Origin: SVTX01 sp045638125
GTDB lineage: Bacteria > Bacillota > Clostridia > Oscillospirales > CAG-272
NCBI GenBank assembly: GCA_045638125.1
Contig: JAZUAS010000016.1
Location: 1-17,358, forward strand
Direction of reading: 5' to 3'
DNA: 17,358 nucleotides
Within the stretch, counting starts at the first letter, position 1. Each line of letters begins with the position of its first letter. Positions 6,389 through 12,917 of this stretch are shown here, piece after piece. The translations under genes and the position numbers were made by a program. Under the pieces are notes generated by a model, which ran no database searches, was not told the DNA's origin, and was given only the letters and a program-made list of their open reading frames with translations.

Positions 6389-8362
6389 ATGGAAAAGTAT
6401 TACATCACAACGGCGATTGCTTATGCATCCAAGAAGCCTCACTTCGGTAACACCTACGAGGCTATAATGACCGACGCTATGGCGCGCTACAAGAGACAGA
6501 TGGGCTTTGACGTATTCATGTGTACGGGTACCGACGAGCACGGCCAGAAGATCGAGGACCTTGCAAAGGACGCAGGCATCACCCCCAAGGCTTACGTTGA
6601 CAACGTAGCGGGTGAGATCAAGGATCTCTGGGATAAGATGAACGTAAGCTACGATCACTTCATTCGCACCACCGACGATTATCACGAGGACGCGGTTAAG
6701 AAGATATTCAAGAAGTTCTACGACAAGGGTGATATATATAAAGGAAAGTATGAGGGCTGGTATTGCACTCCCTGCGAATCCTTCTTCACCGAAACCCAGG
6801 CAGAGGGCGGCAAGTGCCCCGACTGCGGCAGACCCGTTCAGAAGGCAGAAGAGGAGGCTTACTTCTTCAAGATGAGCAAATATGCCGATAAGCTTATGGA
6901 GCATATCGACAGCCATCCCGAGTTTATTCAGCCCGAGTCGAGAAAGAAGGAAATGGTCAATAATTTCCTCAAGGTCGAGGGCGGCTTGCAGGATCTCTGT
7001 GTTTCCCGTACGTCCTTCTCTTGGGGTATTCCCGTTGATTTCGACACCCGTCACGTAACCTACGTTTGGCTCGACGCACTTACTAACTATATCACTGCTA
7101 TCGGTTACGGCCCCGACAAGACATACGCGGAGCAGAGCGAGAAGTTCAAAAAGTATTGGCCCTGGGAGGTTCACGTTATGGGTAAGGATATTCTTCGTTT
7201 CCACACCATCTATTGGCCTATCTTCCTGATGGCTCTTGATATTCCGCTTCCTAAGCAGATATTCGGTCACCCCTGGTTCAATTTCGGCGCGGATAAGATG
7301 AGTAAGTCTCGCGGAAACGTTATTTATGCCGACGAGTTGGCAGATAGATTCGGCATTGACGGCGTCAGATACTATGCGCTCTCCGAAATGCCCTTTGCAA
7401 ACGACGGCAGCATCACCTACGAGACCGTTATCAAGAGATTCAATACCGACCTTGTAAATAATCTCGGAAATCTCGTTAAGAGAACGCTTGATATGCAGAA
7501 GAAGTATTTCGATAAGGTTGTTCAGGCACCCTGTGAGGCAGAGGAGCTGGACGCAGAGCTTAAAGAGGCTTGCGTAAAGGCTTACGATGGGCTTGTTAAG
7601 AACATGGACGCATTCCGTGTTGCAGATGCTCTTGAGTGCATTTTCGAGATGCTCTCGCGCGCGAACAAATATATTGATGAAACAACTCCCTGGACGCTTG
7701 CAAAGGATGAGACCAAGCAGGCTCGTCTCGGTACGGTTCTTTATAACCTCCTTGAGGCTATTCGTTGGGGTGCGGTAATGCTCGCTCCCTTTATCCCCGA
7801 GACCGCAGAAAGCATTCTTGCTATGCTCGGCACGGATAAGGTAGATTATGCTTCTATCGGTAGTGCGGATAAGTTCGGCGCAATCGTTGCAGGCAGCACA
7901 GTTGGCGACTCCAAGGTGCTCTTTGCTCGAATCGACGAAGCAAAGCTTCTTGCCGAGCTTGAGGCTGAAATGGCGGCAAAGAAGGCGGCTGCAGAGGCTG
8001 AAGCTAAGGCAAACGCCATTCCCGAAAAGCCCGAGGGCTGTGCGCTTATCGGTATTGAGGACTTTATGGGCGTTGAGCTTCGCACTGCAAAGATCATCGA
8101 GTGCGAAAAGGTTCCCAAGGCAAAGAAGCTTCTTAAGCTTCAGATCGACCTCGGATATGAGAAGAGACAGGTCGTTTCGGGTATTGCAAAGTGGTATCAG
8201 CCCGAGGATCTTATCGGTAAGAAGATCATCGTAGTTGCTAACCTCAAGCCCGCAACTCTTTGCGGAATCGAGTCTAACGGTATGATCCTCGCATCGGGCG
8301 AGGAGACCGTAAGAGTAGTGTTCCTTGATAAGGATACCCCTCTCGGAGAGAGAGTAAGATAA
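6389..8362 (+). CDS. metG: Methionyl-tRNA synthetase with C-terminal tRNA-binding domain
   Basis: A 657-residue class I synthetase that charges tRNA-Met (including the initiator) in the cytoplasm. Visible: the HIGH-type signature as HFGN (18-21), a four-cysteine zinc knuckle (Cys126, Cys129, Cys143, Cys146), the KMSKS loop at 303-307, an anticodon-binding helical domain (about 350-480), an Ala/Glu/Lys-rich charged helix (about 522-545), and a C-terminal EMAP/Trbp111-type OB-fold (about 553-657, with FMGVELRTAKI and NLKPATLCGIESNGM) used for dimerisation and tRNA binding. Length and architecture match the Bacillus/Clostridium form. The start has AAAGG about 10 nt upstream. It follows nagA without a clear own promoter and is closed by an intrinsic terminator. 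This is a housekeeping gene; its neighbourhood does not indicate a special role. Confidence 0.97.
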   Translation: MEKYYITTAIAYASKKPHFGNTYEAIMTDAMARYKRQMGFDVFMCTGTDEHGQKIEDLAKDAGITPKAYVDNVAGEIKDLWDKMNVSYDHFIRTTDDYHEDAVKKIFKKFYDKGDIYKGKYEGWYCTPCESFFTETQAEGGKCPDCGRPVQKAEEEAYFFKMSKYADKLMEHIDSHPEFIQPESRKKEMVNNFLKVEGGLQDLCVSRTSFSWGIPVDFDTRHVTYVWLDALTNYITAIGYGPDKTYAEQSEKFKKYWPWEVHVMGKDILRFHTIYWPIFLMALDIPLPKQIFGHPWFNFGADKMSKSRGNVIYADELADRFGIDGVRYYALSEMPFANDGSITYETVIKRFNTDLVNNLGNLVKRTLDMQKKYFDKVVQAPCEAEELDAELKEACVKAYDGLVKNMDAFRVADALECIFEMLSRANKYIDETTPWTLAKDETKQARLGTVLYNLLEAIRWGAVMLAPFIPETAESILAMLGTDKVDYASIGSADKFGAIVAGSTVGDSKVLFARIDEAKLLAELEAEMAAKKAAAEAEAKANAIPEKPEGCALIGIEDFMGVELRTAKIIECEKVPKAKKLLKLQIDLGYEKRQVVSGIAKWYQPEDLIGKKIIVVANLKPATLCGIESNGMILASGEETVRVVFLDKDTPLGERVR

Positions 8363-8374
8363 TTGTGAATACCG

Positions 8375-8410
8375 AGGAGGGGAAGCATAAAAGGTGTTTC
8401 CCCTCCTTTT
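8375..8410 (+). terminator. Intrinsic terminator after metG
   Basis: A 10-bp stem AGGAGGGGAA/TTCCCCTCCT (8375-8384 and 8398-8407) begins 12 nt after the metG stop and runs into TTT at 8408-8410. The stem is GC-rich; the T-run is short. Confidence 0.8.
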
Positions 8411-8468
8411 GCAACTTTGTTGAAGTAGATAAATTGCAATTTATCGGAATGCTGTTTTTTGGAAAGGG

Positions 8469-8656
8469 GCATCCTCATCCACCGCTTCGCGGTCCCCCTT
8501 CCCCTGCCTTGGGGAAGGCTTTGGTTTAACTGAGGCAAACTTTTAACTATAGCCATAAAATCATTTTCATGGATACAAATTTGCAATAATTTACGCTTTG
8601 CGTTAGCCTTCCCCAAGACAGGGGAAGGGGGACCGCGAAGCGGTGGATGAGGATGC
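8469..8656. mobile_element. MITE-like element with 52-bp terminal inverted repeats
   Basis: The left arm 8469-8520 and right arm 8605-8656 are reverse complements over 52 bp with a single mismatch, enclosing 84 bp of AT-rich sequence without an ORF. Each arm is itself two small hairpins: ACCGC-TTC-GCGGT and CTTCCCC...GGGGAAG. This is the form of a non-autonomous miniature element or paired REP/BIME-like repeat, inserted between metG and the sigma factor operon. No clear target-site duplication flanks it, so the insertion mechanism is open. Similar GC-rich, CCCTTCCCC-bearing intergenic repeats are, from memory, common in uncultured gut Clostridia genomes; copy number in this genome cannot be seen from the window. 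Confidence 0.7.
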
Positions 8657-8713
8657 ACCATTCAAATTTACAACATCCCTATAAATCAAAATTTGAAAAA
8701 ATTTCTAAAAATT

Positions 8714-8739
8714 TGTAACCAATCGAAAAAATTAGCGAC
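8714..8739 (+). promoter_or_regulatory. Putative ECF-sigma-dependent (autoregulatory) promoter
   Basis: TGTAAC (8714-8719), 16-bp spacer, CGAC (8736-8739). This matches the general ECF promoter form (-35 with AAC, -10 with CGWC), close to the Bacillus subtilis sigma-X type. It lies about 45 nt upstream of the sigma factor start, so the factor likely drives its own operon. No good sigma-A -10 is seen in the same interval. Confidence 0.6.
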
Positions 8740-8784
8740 ATATAGGGTGAAAGCCCGAAATACAAAAGAAGATCGAGGTACATC

Positions 8785-9336
8785 ATGGACGACAGCAAGA
8801 TCGTTGATCTGTATTGGGCTCGGAATGAAAAAGCCATCGATGAGTCAGACAAAAAATACGGCAGAATGCTGCGTTCGTTGTCACGCTCCTTGCTTTCCTC
8901 GTTTGAGGATGCCGAGGAATGTGTCAACGATACATACGTAGGCGCTTGGGGCGCTATGCCCGACGCTCGCCCGCAGTTTTTAGGCGCATTTTTGTCAAAA
9001 ATAACTCGTCGCATATCCATCGACCGTTACCGTGAGAGGCACAGAGAAAAGCGCGGAGGTATTGAAAATCTCCTCAGCGAGCTTTCCGAGTGCATCCCCT
9101 CGGAGGATGAATATGAAAAAGAGCAGGACAGTCAAGCAATCAGAGCGGTATTAAATGAATTTTTGCTTTCATTACCCAAGGAGAAACGTGTAATGTTCGT
9201 CCTGCGATACTTTTATTCCAAGCCAATAAGCGAGATCTCCCGACAATTGGATTTGGGAGAATCTAAAATTAAGGTCACGTTGCACAGACTTAGAGAAGAA
9301 TTAAAGGAAAGATTGGAGGAGCAGGAGCTGTTATGA
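8785..9336 (+). CDS. ECF (extracytoplasmic function) RNA polymerase sigma factor
   Basis: A 183-residue sigma-70 family protein with only regions 2 and 4. Region 2 lies at about 20-85 (SFEDAEECVNDTYVGAWGAMP, split here as SFEDAEECVNDTY then VGAWGAMP; then FLSKITRRISIDRYR, which binds the -10). Region 4 lies at about 115-175 (LPKEKRVMFVLRYFY, then the helix-turn-helix ISEISRQLDLGESKIKVTLH for the -35). Length is typical for the class. The ATG at 8785 has CGAGG 6 nt upstream. Its stop overlaps the next start as ATGA (9333-9336), implying translational coupling with the putative anti-sigma factor, the usual arrangement. The likely role is switching on the downstream surface-protein genes in response to an envelope signal; the signal is unknown. 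Confidence 0.93.
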   Translation: MDDSKIVDLYWARNEKAIDESDKKYGRMLRSLSRSLLSSFEDAEECVNDTYVGAWGAMPDARPQFLGAFLSKITRRISIDRYRERHREKRGGIENLLSELSECIPSEDEYEKEQDSQAIRAVLNEFLLSLPKEKRVMFVLRYFYSKPISEISRQLDLGESKIKVTLHRLREELKERLEEQELL

Positions 9337-10010
9337 ATAAAAATGAAAAAAGCCAATACCTGCTTTCCATGGTCGGAGAGATCGACGACTCTATACTGAA
9401 CGAGGCGGCATCCTACAAGCGTAAACGCAAAAAAACATTTATCATTCCCGTGCTTGCGGCGTGTCTCTCGGTAGTTATGGTTCTTGTGATGGCTCTGCCG
9501 CTGGCAGTTATCTTCACCGTTGGTGATCTGCTGCCGGGTGACGTCAACTCCCCGAACCTTGAGGAAAATGAGACCCAAGGCTCAATCGGAGATGAGAACC
9601 TGGAAAATGACCTTGATGCTGTTGTCAAACCCTACGGCAAGCTTGATCTTCTTTTAAACGAGCAAAAAAATGAGGGAAAATATCAAAAGCTTGATTCTGC
9701 GGAGGAGCTTTCCTACGTTGGAGGTGCAAGCCTCGTATGGCAATACGAGGAGAGCGGAGAGATATACGTTTTAGAACTCTCCAATGCCCAGCTTGCCAGT
9801 GTTCAAAGCTGTGTAGGAAACGGAACGCAGGTCGGCGAGGATTCACCCACGCTTTTGGTCAGCGTTTGGGTGCTTGACGGAAAGGGTAACGTAAGAACGC
9901 CCTACCTCAAGGCCAACCGTGGAAACATCGGCTGTGAGATCTTTGACTACGAGGCGGAGATCATTCCCGATGACGAGCTTGTAGATTGTATTTCGGATAT
10001 ACTTAAATAA
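9333..10010 (+). CDS. Single-pass membrane protein, putative anti-sigma factor
   Basis: A 225-residue protein with about 35 cytoplasmic residues (charged, ending in a basic KRKRKK stretch), one strong transmembrane helix (about 36-62), and an about 160-residue domain that would be outside the cell. The first part of the outer region (about 70-105) is acidic and low in complexity; the rest looks folded (segments such as SYVGGASLVWQYEESGEIYV). No zinc-binding HxxxCxxC anti-sigma motif is present, and no family was recognised from sequence. The call rests on topology, the 4-bp overlap with the sigma factor gene, and family precedent that ECF sigma genes are followed by their membrane-bound inhibitors. 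The outer domain would then be the sensor. It could instead be an unrelated sigma-regulated membrane protein. Confidence 0.7.
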   Translation: MNKNEKSQYLLSMVGEIDDSILNEAASYKRKRKKTFIIPVLAACLSVVMVLVMALPLAVIFTVGDLLPGDVNSPNLEENETQGSIGDENLENDLDAVVKPYGKLDLLLNEQKNEGKYQKLDSAEELSYVGGASLVWQYEESGEIYVLELSNAQLASVQSCVGNGTQVGEDSPTLLVSVWVLDGKGNVRTPYLKANRGNIGCEIFDYEAEIIPDDELVDCISDILK

Positions 10011-10027
10011 GATTTTTGGAGGTCGCT

Positions 10028-11698
10028 ATGAAAAGATTATTTAACACAAAATTACTGTCGGCTATTTTGGCTATTATGCTCGTGCTTGCTTTTGTGAGTT
10101 GTGATATGAGTGAAGCAGCTCCTAATGCGGATGGAGGACTTGACTTGCTCCCCGAGATTAATTTCCCCAATTATTCCTCCCCCGATGTAAACGGCGGCAA
10201 CGTTCAAGGTGGCGTACCGGGCGGAACGAACGCCGAGGTTGGTGACGATGCGGAAATGGAAGAAGGCGGCGAGGCGGATATGGATGATGTGGTTGTGAAT
10301 CCCGAAGTAAACGCTCCCGATGTGCCCGAGCTCGACGTGCCCGAGGTAAAGCCTCCCGTATTCGTTGAAAATCCCTTTATAAACACCGCAGAGCAGAACA
10401 CCTCTACCTTCTCGGCAGACGTTGACACCGCGTCCTACACCTACTTCCGCAAGCTGGCGCTGAACGGATATAGCTTTTCCAATCTGCTCAACAGCGGAAG
10501 TCAGTTCAGAACCGAGGAGTTTATAAATTATTTCAGATATGACGTTGCAGGCCCCAAGGAGGGTGAGCTTTTCGGAGTTTATACCGAGCTCGCTCCTTGC
10601 CCTTGGAATGCTGAAAGTATGCTTTTCCGTGTAACTCTTCAGGCAGAAGAAGCGGTAAACGAGGGCGGCAACAATCTTGTGTTCCTCATCGACGTTTCGG
10701 GCTCTATGTCGAGCCAAGATAAGCTCCCCCTTTTGAAGAAGGCGTTCTCTTACCTTGTAAGCAATCTTGGCGCAAACGATACCGTTTCCATCGTTACCTA
10801 TTCGGGAAGGGAAGCGGTAGTGCTTGACGGATGCAACGGGCTTGATACCAATACCATCATGAACGCTATCAACTCTCTCCGCGCAGGCGGATCGACCAAC
10901 GGTCAGGCAGGTCTTACTATGGCTTACCAGATCGCTGAAAAGCACTTTAAGCCCGATGGCAACAACCGTATAATTATGGCATCGGACGGCGACCTTAACG
11001 TGGGAATAAGCTCCGCAGAGGAGTTGACCTCCTATATCGAGGGCAAGAGAGATCAGGGCGTTTACCTTTCGGTGCTTGGCTTTGGCTCGGGTAATTACAA
11101 GGACGCCAATATGGAGGCCCTTGCCGACAACGGTAACGGTGTTTATTACTACATCGACGGCGAGACCGAGGCTGAAAAGGTATTCGGCACAGATATTCTC
11201 GGCACTCTCTACACTGTAGCAGAGGACGTTAAGCTCCAGATAGAATTTAACACCCAAAGAGTAGAGTCCTACCGTCTTGTAGGATACGAAAACCGAGTAA
11301 TGGACAACGAGGATTTCGAGAATGACAAGAAGGACGCAGGTGAGGTCGGTGCATCTCATCAGGTGACCGTGGTTTACGAGGTCAAGCTCTCGCCTACCAC
11401 GACCTACAGCATGGAATCCGCAACAATTATGACTCTCCGTGTTCGATACAAGAATCCCGGTGAATCCTTGAGCTTGCTTAACGAGTACGCTCTCGGAAAC
11501 GAGATAATGACCGCAGAGCCCACTGCCGACACTCGTTTTATCGGCGTGGTAATTCAGACCTGCATGCTTCTTCACAGAAGCGAATATGCCGAGCGTATAA
11601 CCCTTGAGGGCATTATTGAGGATCTTGACTCTCTTGATCTGGAGGGTGACCCCTACAAGGCTGAATTTAGAGAGATTATAAGAAATTTTGCAAAATAA
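10028..11698 (+). CDS. YfbK-like von Willebrand factor A domain lipoprotein
   Basis: A 556-residue exported lipoprotein. The signal peptide (1-24) ends in a lipobox AFVSC with Cys25 as the lipidated residue. Residues about 30-115 are an acidic Gly/Pro/Val-rich spacer. A conserved N-terminal segment of the YfbK family follows (FSADVDTASYTYFRK, 128-142), then a von Willebrand A domain (about 214-395) with an intact metal-ion-dependent adhesion site: Asp222-x-Ser224-x-Ser226, Thr290 and Asp320. A C-terminal region (about 396-556) resembles the DUF3520-type tail of these proteins. The protein probably binds a ligand or partner through a divalent metal at the cell surface; the ligand is unknown. 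ATG at 10028 with GGAGG 5 nt upstream is chosen over an in-frame TTG at 10016, which lies within the ribosome site. It is 17 bp after the putative anti-sigma gene, in the same operon. Confidence 0.9.
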   Translation: MKRLFNTKLLSAILAIMLVLAFVSCDMSEAAPNADGGLDLLPEINFPNYSSPDVNGGNVQGGVPGGTNAEVGDDAEMEEGGEADMDDVVVNPEVNAPDVPELDVPEVKPPVFVENPFINTAEQNTSTFSADVDTASYTYFRKLALNGYSFSNLLNSGSQFRTEEFINYFRYDVAGPKEGELFGVYTELAPCPWNAESMLFRVTLQAEEAVNEGGNNLVFLIDVSGSMSSQDKLPLLKKAFSYLVSNLGANDTVSIVTYSGREAVVLDGCNGLDTNTIMNAINSLRAGGSTNGQAGLTMAYQIAEKHFKPDGNNRIIMASDGDLNVGISSAEELTSYIEGKRDQGVYLSVLGFGSGNYKDANMEALADNGNGVYYYIDGETEAEKVFGTDILGTLYTVAEDVKLQIEFNTQRVESYRLVGYENRVMDNEDFENDKKDAGEVGASHQVTVVYEVKLSPTTTYSMESATIMTLRVRYKNPGESLSLLNEYALGNEIMTAEPTADTRFIGVVIQTCMLLHRSEYAERITLEGIIEDLDSLDLEGDPYKAEFREIIRNFAK

Positions 11699-11721
11699 CA
11701 GATTGATTTGGAGGCAAGACG

Positions 11722-12165
11722 ATGAAAAAAAGGCTATTCTTTGCTCTATACATGTCCTTGGCTCTTGCTTGTATGTCCGTTATGGTATCTTGCGATCTTG
11801 CTAATGCCGGTATAAATATCGGAGGAGACCTTCTTTACTCAAAGCGTCCGTGTCCTATCGAGGCTATAAACGATGATTTGGGTTCGGTAAGTGAGGGCAG
11901 ACTATATTATCACGATACCGGAGTGTTGCTGTTGAAATCCGATGGCTCGCTTATGTGGTTGTTAGAGAAAGAAGGCATTGATCTTCTTCGCTATTTTGCC
12001 ACGGGAGACTACGTCCGTGTCGGACACGGCGCCGTTATGGAGTCTTATCCCGAGCAGACCTATATCTCGCGAATGGCTCTTATCGAAAATGGTTCACCAT
12101 CCTCGCTCACGGATGAGGAATGGGAGAGACTTGCTGAAGTGATAACCGATTTTCAACCAGAATAA
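11722..12165 (+). CDS. Small lipoprotein of unknown function
   Basis: A 147-residue protein with an N-terminal KKR, a hydrophobic stretch, and a lipobox MVSC (Cys24), so it is exported and lipid-anchored like the protein before it. The mature part is about 120 residues with alternating hydrophobic segments (GRLYYHDTGVLLLKSDGSLMW) split by turns, suggesting a small beta-rich fold; YVRVGHGAVMESYPEQ follows and may continue the barrel-like pattern. I recognise no family. GGAGG lies 7 nt before the ATG, and the gene is 23 bp after the VWA lipoprotein and just before the operon terminator. It may work with the VWA lipoprotein as a partner or be a co-regulated surface protein. Confidence 0.8.
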   Translation: MKKRLFFALYMSLALACMSVMVSCDLANAGINIGGDLLYSKRPCPIEAINDDLGSVSEGRLYYHDTGVLLLKSDGSLMWLLEKEGIDLLRYFATGDYVRVGHGAVMESYPEQTYISRMALIENGSPSSLTDEEWERLAEVITDFQPE

Positions 12166-12182
12166 TTAAGTAATAAAATAGG

Positions 12183-12226
12183 GAAGAGATCTGTCGATGC
12201 TCGATGGATCTCTTCTTCTTTTTTAT
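12183..12226 (+). terminator. Intrinsic terminator of the sigma factor operon
   Basis: A 9-bp stem GAAGAGATC/GATCTCTTC (12183-12191 and 12207-12215) with a 15-nt loop is followed by a T-rich tail, TTCTTTTTTATTT (12214-12226). It sits 17 nt after the small lipoprotein stop. Confidence 0.85.
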
Positions 12227-12273
12227 TTGAGTTTGAAAAGCTGATTTTTTTATAAAATTCATAAAAATTTCAC

Positions 12274-12301
12274 TTGACTTTTTTGCCTTTCGTGATATAA
12301 T
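12274..12301 (+). promoter_or_regulatory. Sigma-A promoter of the marR-ABC exporter operon
   Basis: TTGACT (12274-12279), 16-bp spacer, TATAAT (12296-12301), with an extended -10 TG at 12293-12294. It is a near-consensus promoter, which fits a repressible operon. Confidence 0.85.
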
Positions 12302-12306
12302 TAAGT

Positions 12307-12329
12307 AGTTAACGATTAACACGTTAACT
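12307..12329 (+). promoter_or_regulatory. Putative MarR operator (inverted repeat over the transcription start)
   Basis: AGTTAACG (12307-12314) and CGTTAACT (12322-12329) are a perfect inverted repeat with a 7-bp spacer. The spacer contains a third TTAAC (12316-12320). The site starts 5 bp after the -10, where a bound repressor would block polymerase. As MarR-family regulators usually bind short palindromes at their own promoters, the protein encoded next is the natural candidate. Confidence 0.7.
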
Positions 12330-12362
12330 TTTTTGTATTAATATACCGAAAGGAGAAGAATT

Positions 12363-12917
12363 TTGGTTCAAAAGGATAAAGAATTTATGCCGATGTCGCA
12401 GGACGACGGATACTCCCCTTTGCAGAGAACTATCCAAGCCTTTATAAAGGCGGATATTATGCACAGACGCGCTATCGAGGCATGGGCGACCGACGCAGGA
12501 ATGCACCGCTCACAGCATCGTATGCTTATGTATCTTACCAGATGCGAGGGCACACCCTCACAAAAGGATCTTGCAAAGCATTTTGACATCAGCCCCGCCG
12601 CAGTTACGGTAACTCTTAAAAAGCTGGAGAGCGACGGATATATCGAGCGCGGAAAATGCGGAGAATGCTCCGATTCTCGTATTAATGAGATCAAAATAAC
12701 CGAGCGCGGAAGAGAGGCGGCTATGCAGAGTCGAAAATACTTCCAGCACGTAGACGGAGAGGCTTTCAAGGGCTTTTCCCCCGAGGAGCTTGATGCATTC
12801 ACCTCCTTGCTTGAAAGAATGCAAGAAAACTTGAAAAATATCGCTCCCTTGCCCGTAGAGAAAGCGGAAAATAGCGAAAATGACCGAAAGGACACGAAAA
12901 ATGAAAAGATGGTTTAA
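12363..12917 (+). CDS. MarR-family transcriptional regulator
   Basis: A 184-residue winged helix-turn-helix protein. The helices are at about 15-60, the recognition part is SQKDLAKHFDISPAAVTVTLKKLE (reads SQKDLAKHFD then ISPAAVTVTL, about 66-89), and the wing is about 91-112. It likely represses its own operon by dimer binding to the palindrome upstream, with release by a small ligand or oxidant, controlling the exporter behind it. The wing carries an unusual Cys-Gly-Glu-Cys (Cys99, Cys102) where many MarR proteins have an acidic/Arg stretch. The start is taken as TTG at 12363 because AAAGGAG ends 7 nt before it; the next candidate ATG at 12387 lacks a good ribosome site. The last 17 bp overlap the first ABC gene in another frame. 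Confidence 0.92.
   Translation: MVQKDKEFMPMSQDDGYSPLQRTIQAFIKADIMHRRAIEAWATDAGMHRSQHRMLMYLTRCEGTPSQKDLAKHFDISPAAVTVTLKKLESDGYIERGKCGECSDSRINEIKITERGREAAMQSRKYFQHVDGEAFKGFSPEELDAFTSLLERMQENLKNIAPLPVEKAENSENDRKDTKNEKMV

Noticed and set aside
8197..8661. Minus-strand ORF of 154 residues covering the inverted-repeat element
   Set aside because: Reads through the repeat arms and the antisense of metG; low-complexity Pro/His-rich translation, no ribosome site.
10052..11575. 507-residue minus-strand ORF opposite the VWA gene, and a 523-residue one at 13225-14796 opposite the first ABC gene
   Set aside because: Shadows of the conserved plus-strand genes; no recognisable domains.
12880..12900. Earlier ATG for the first ABC subunit at 12880
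   Set aside because: No ribosome site before it, whereas AAAGGA is correctly spaced before the ATG at 12901.
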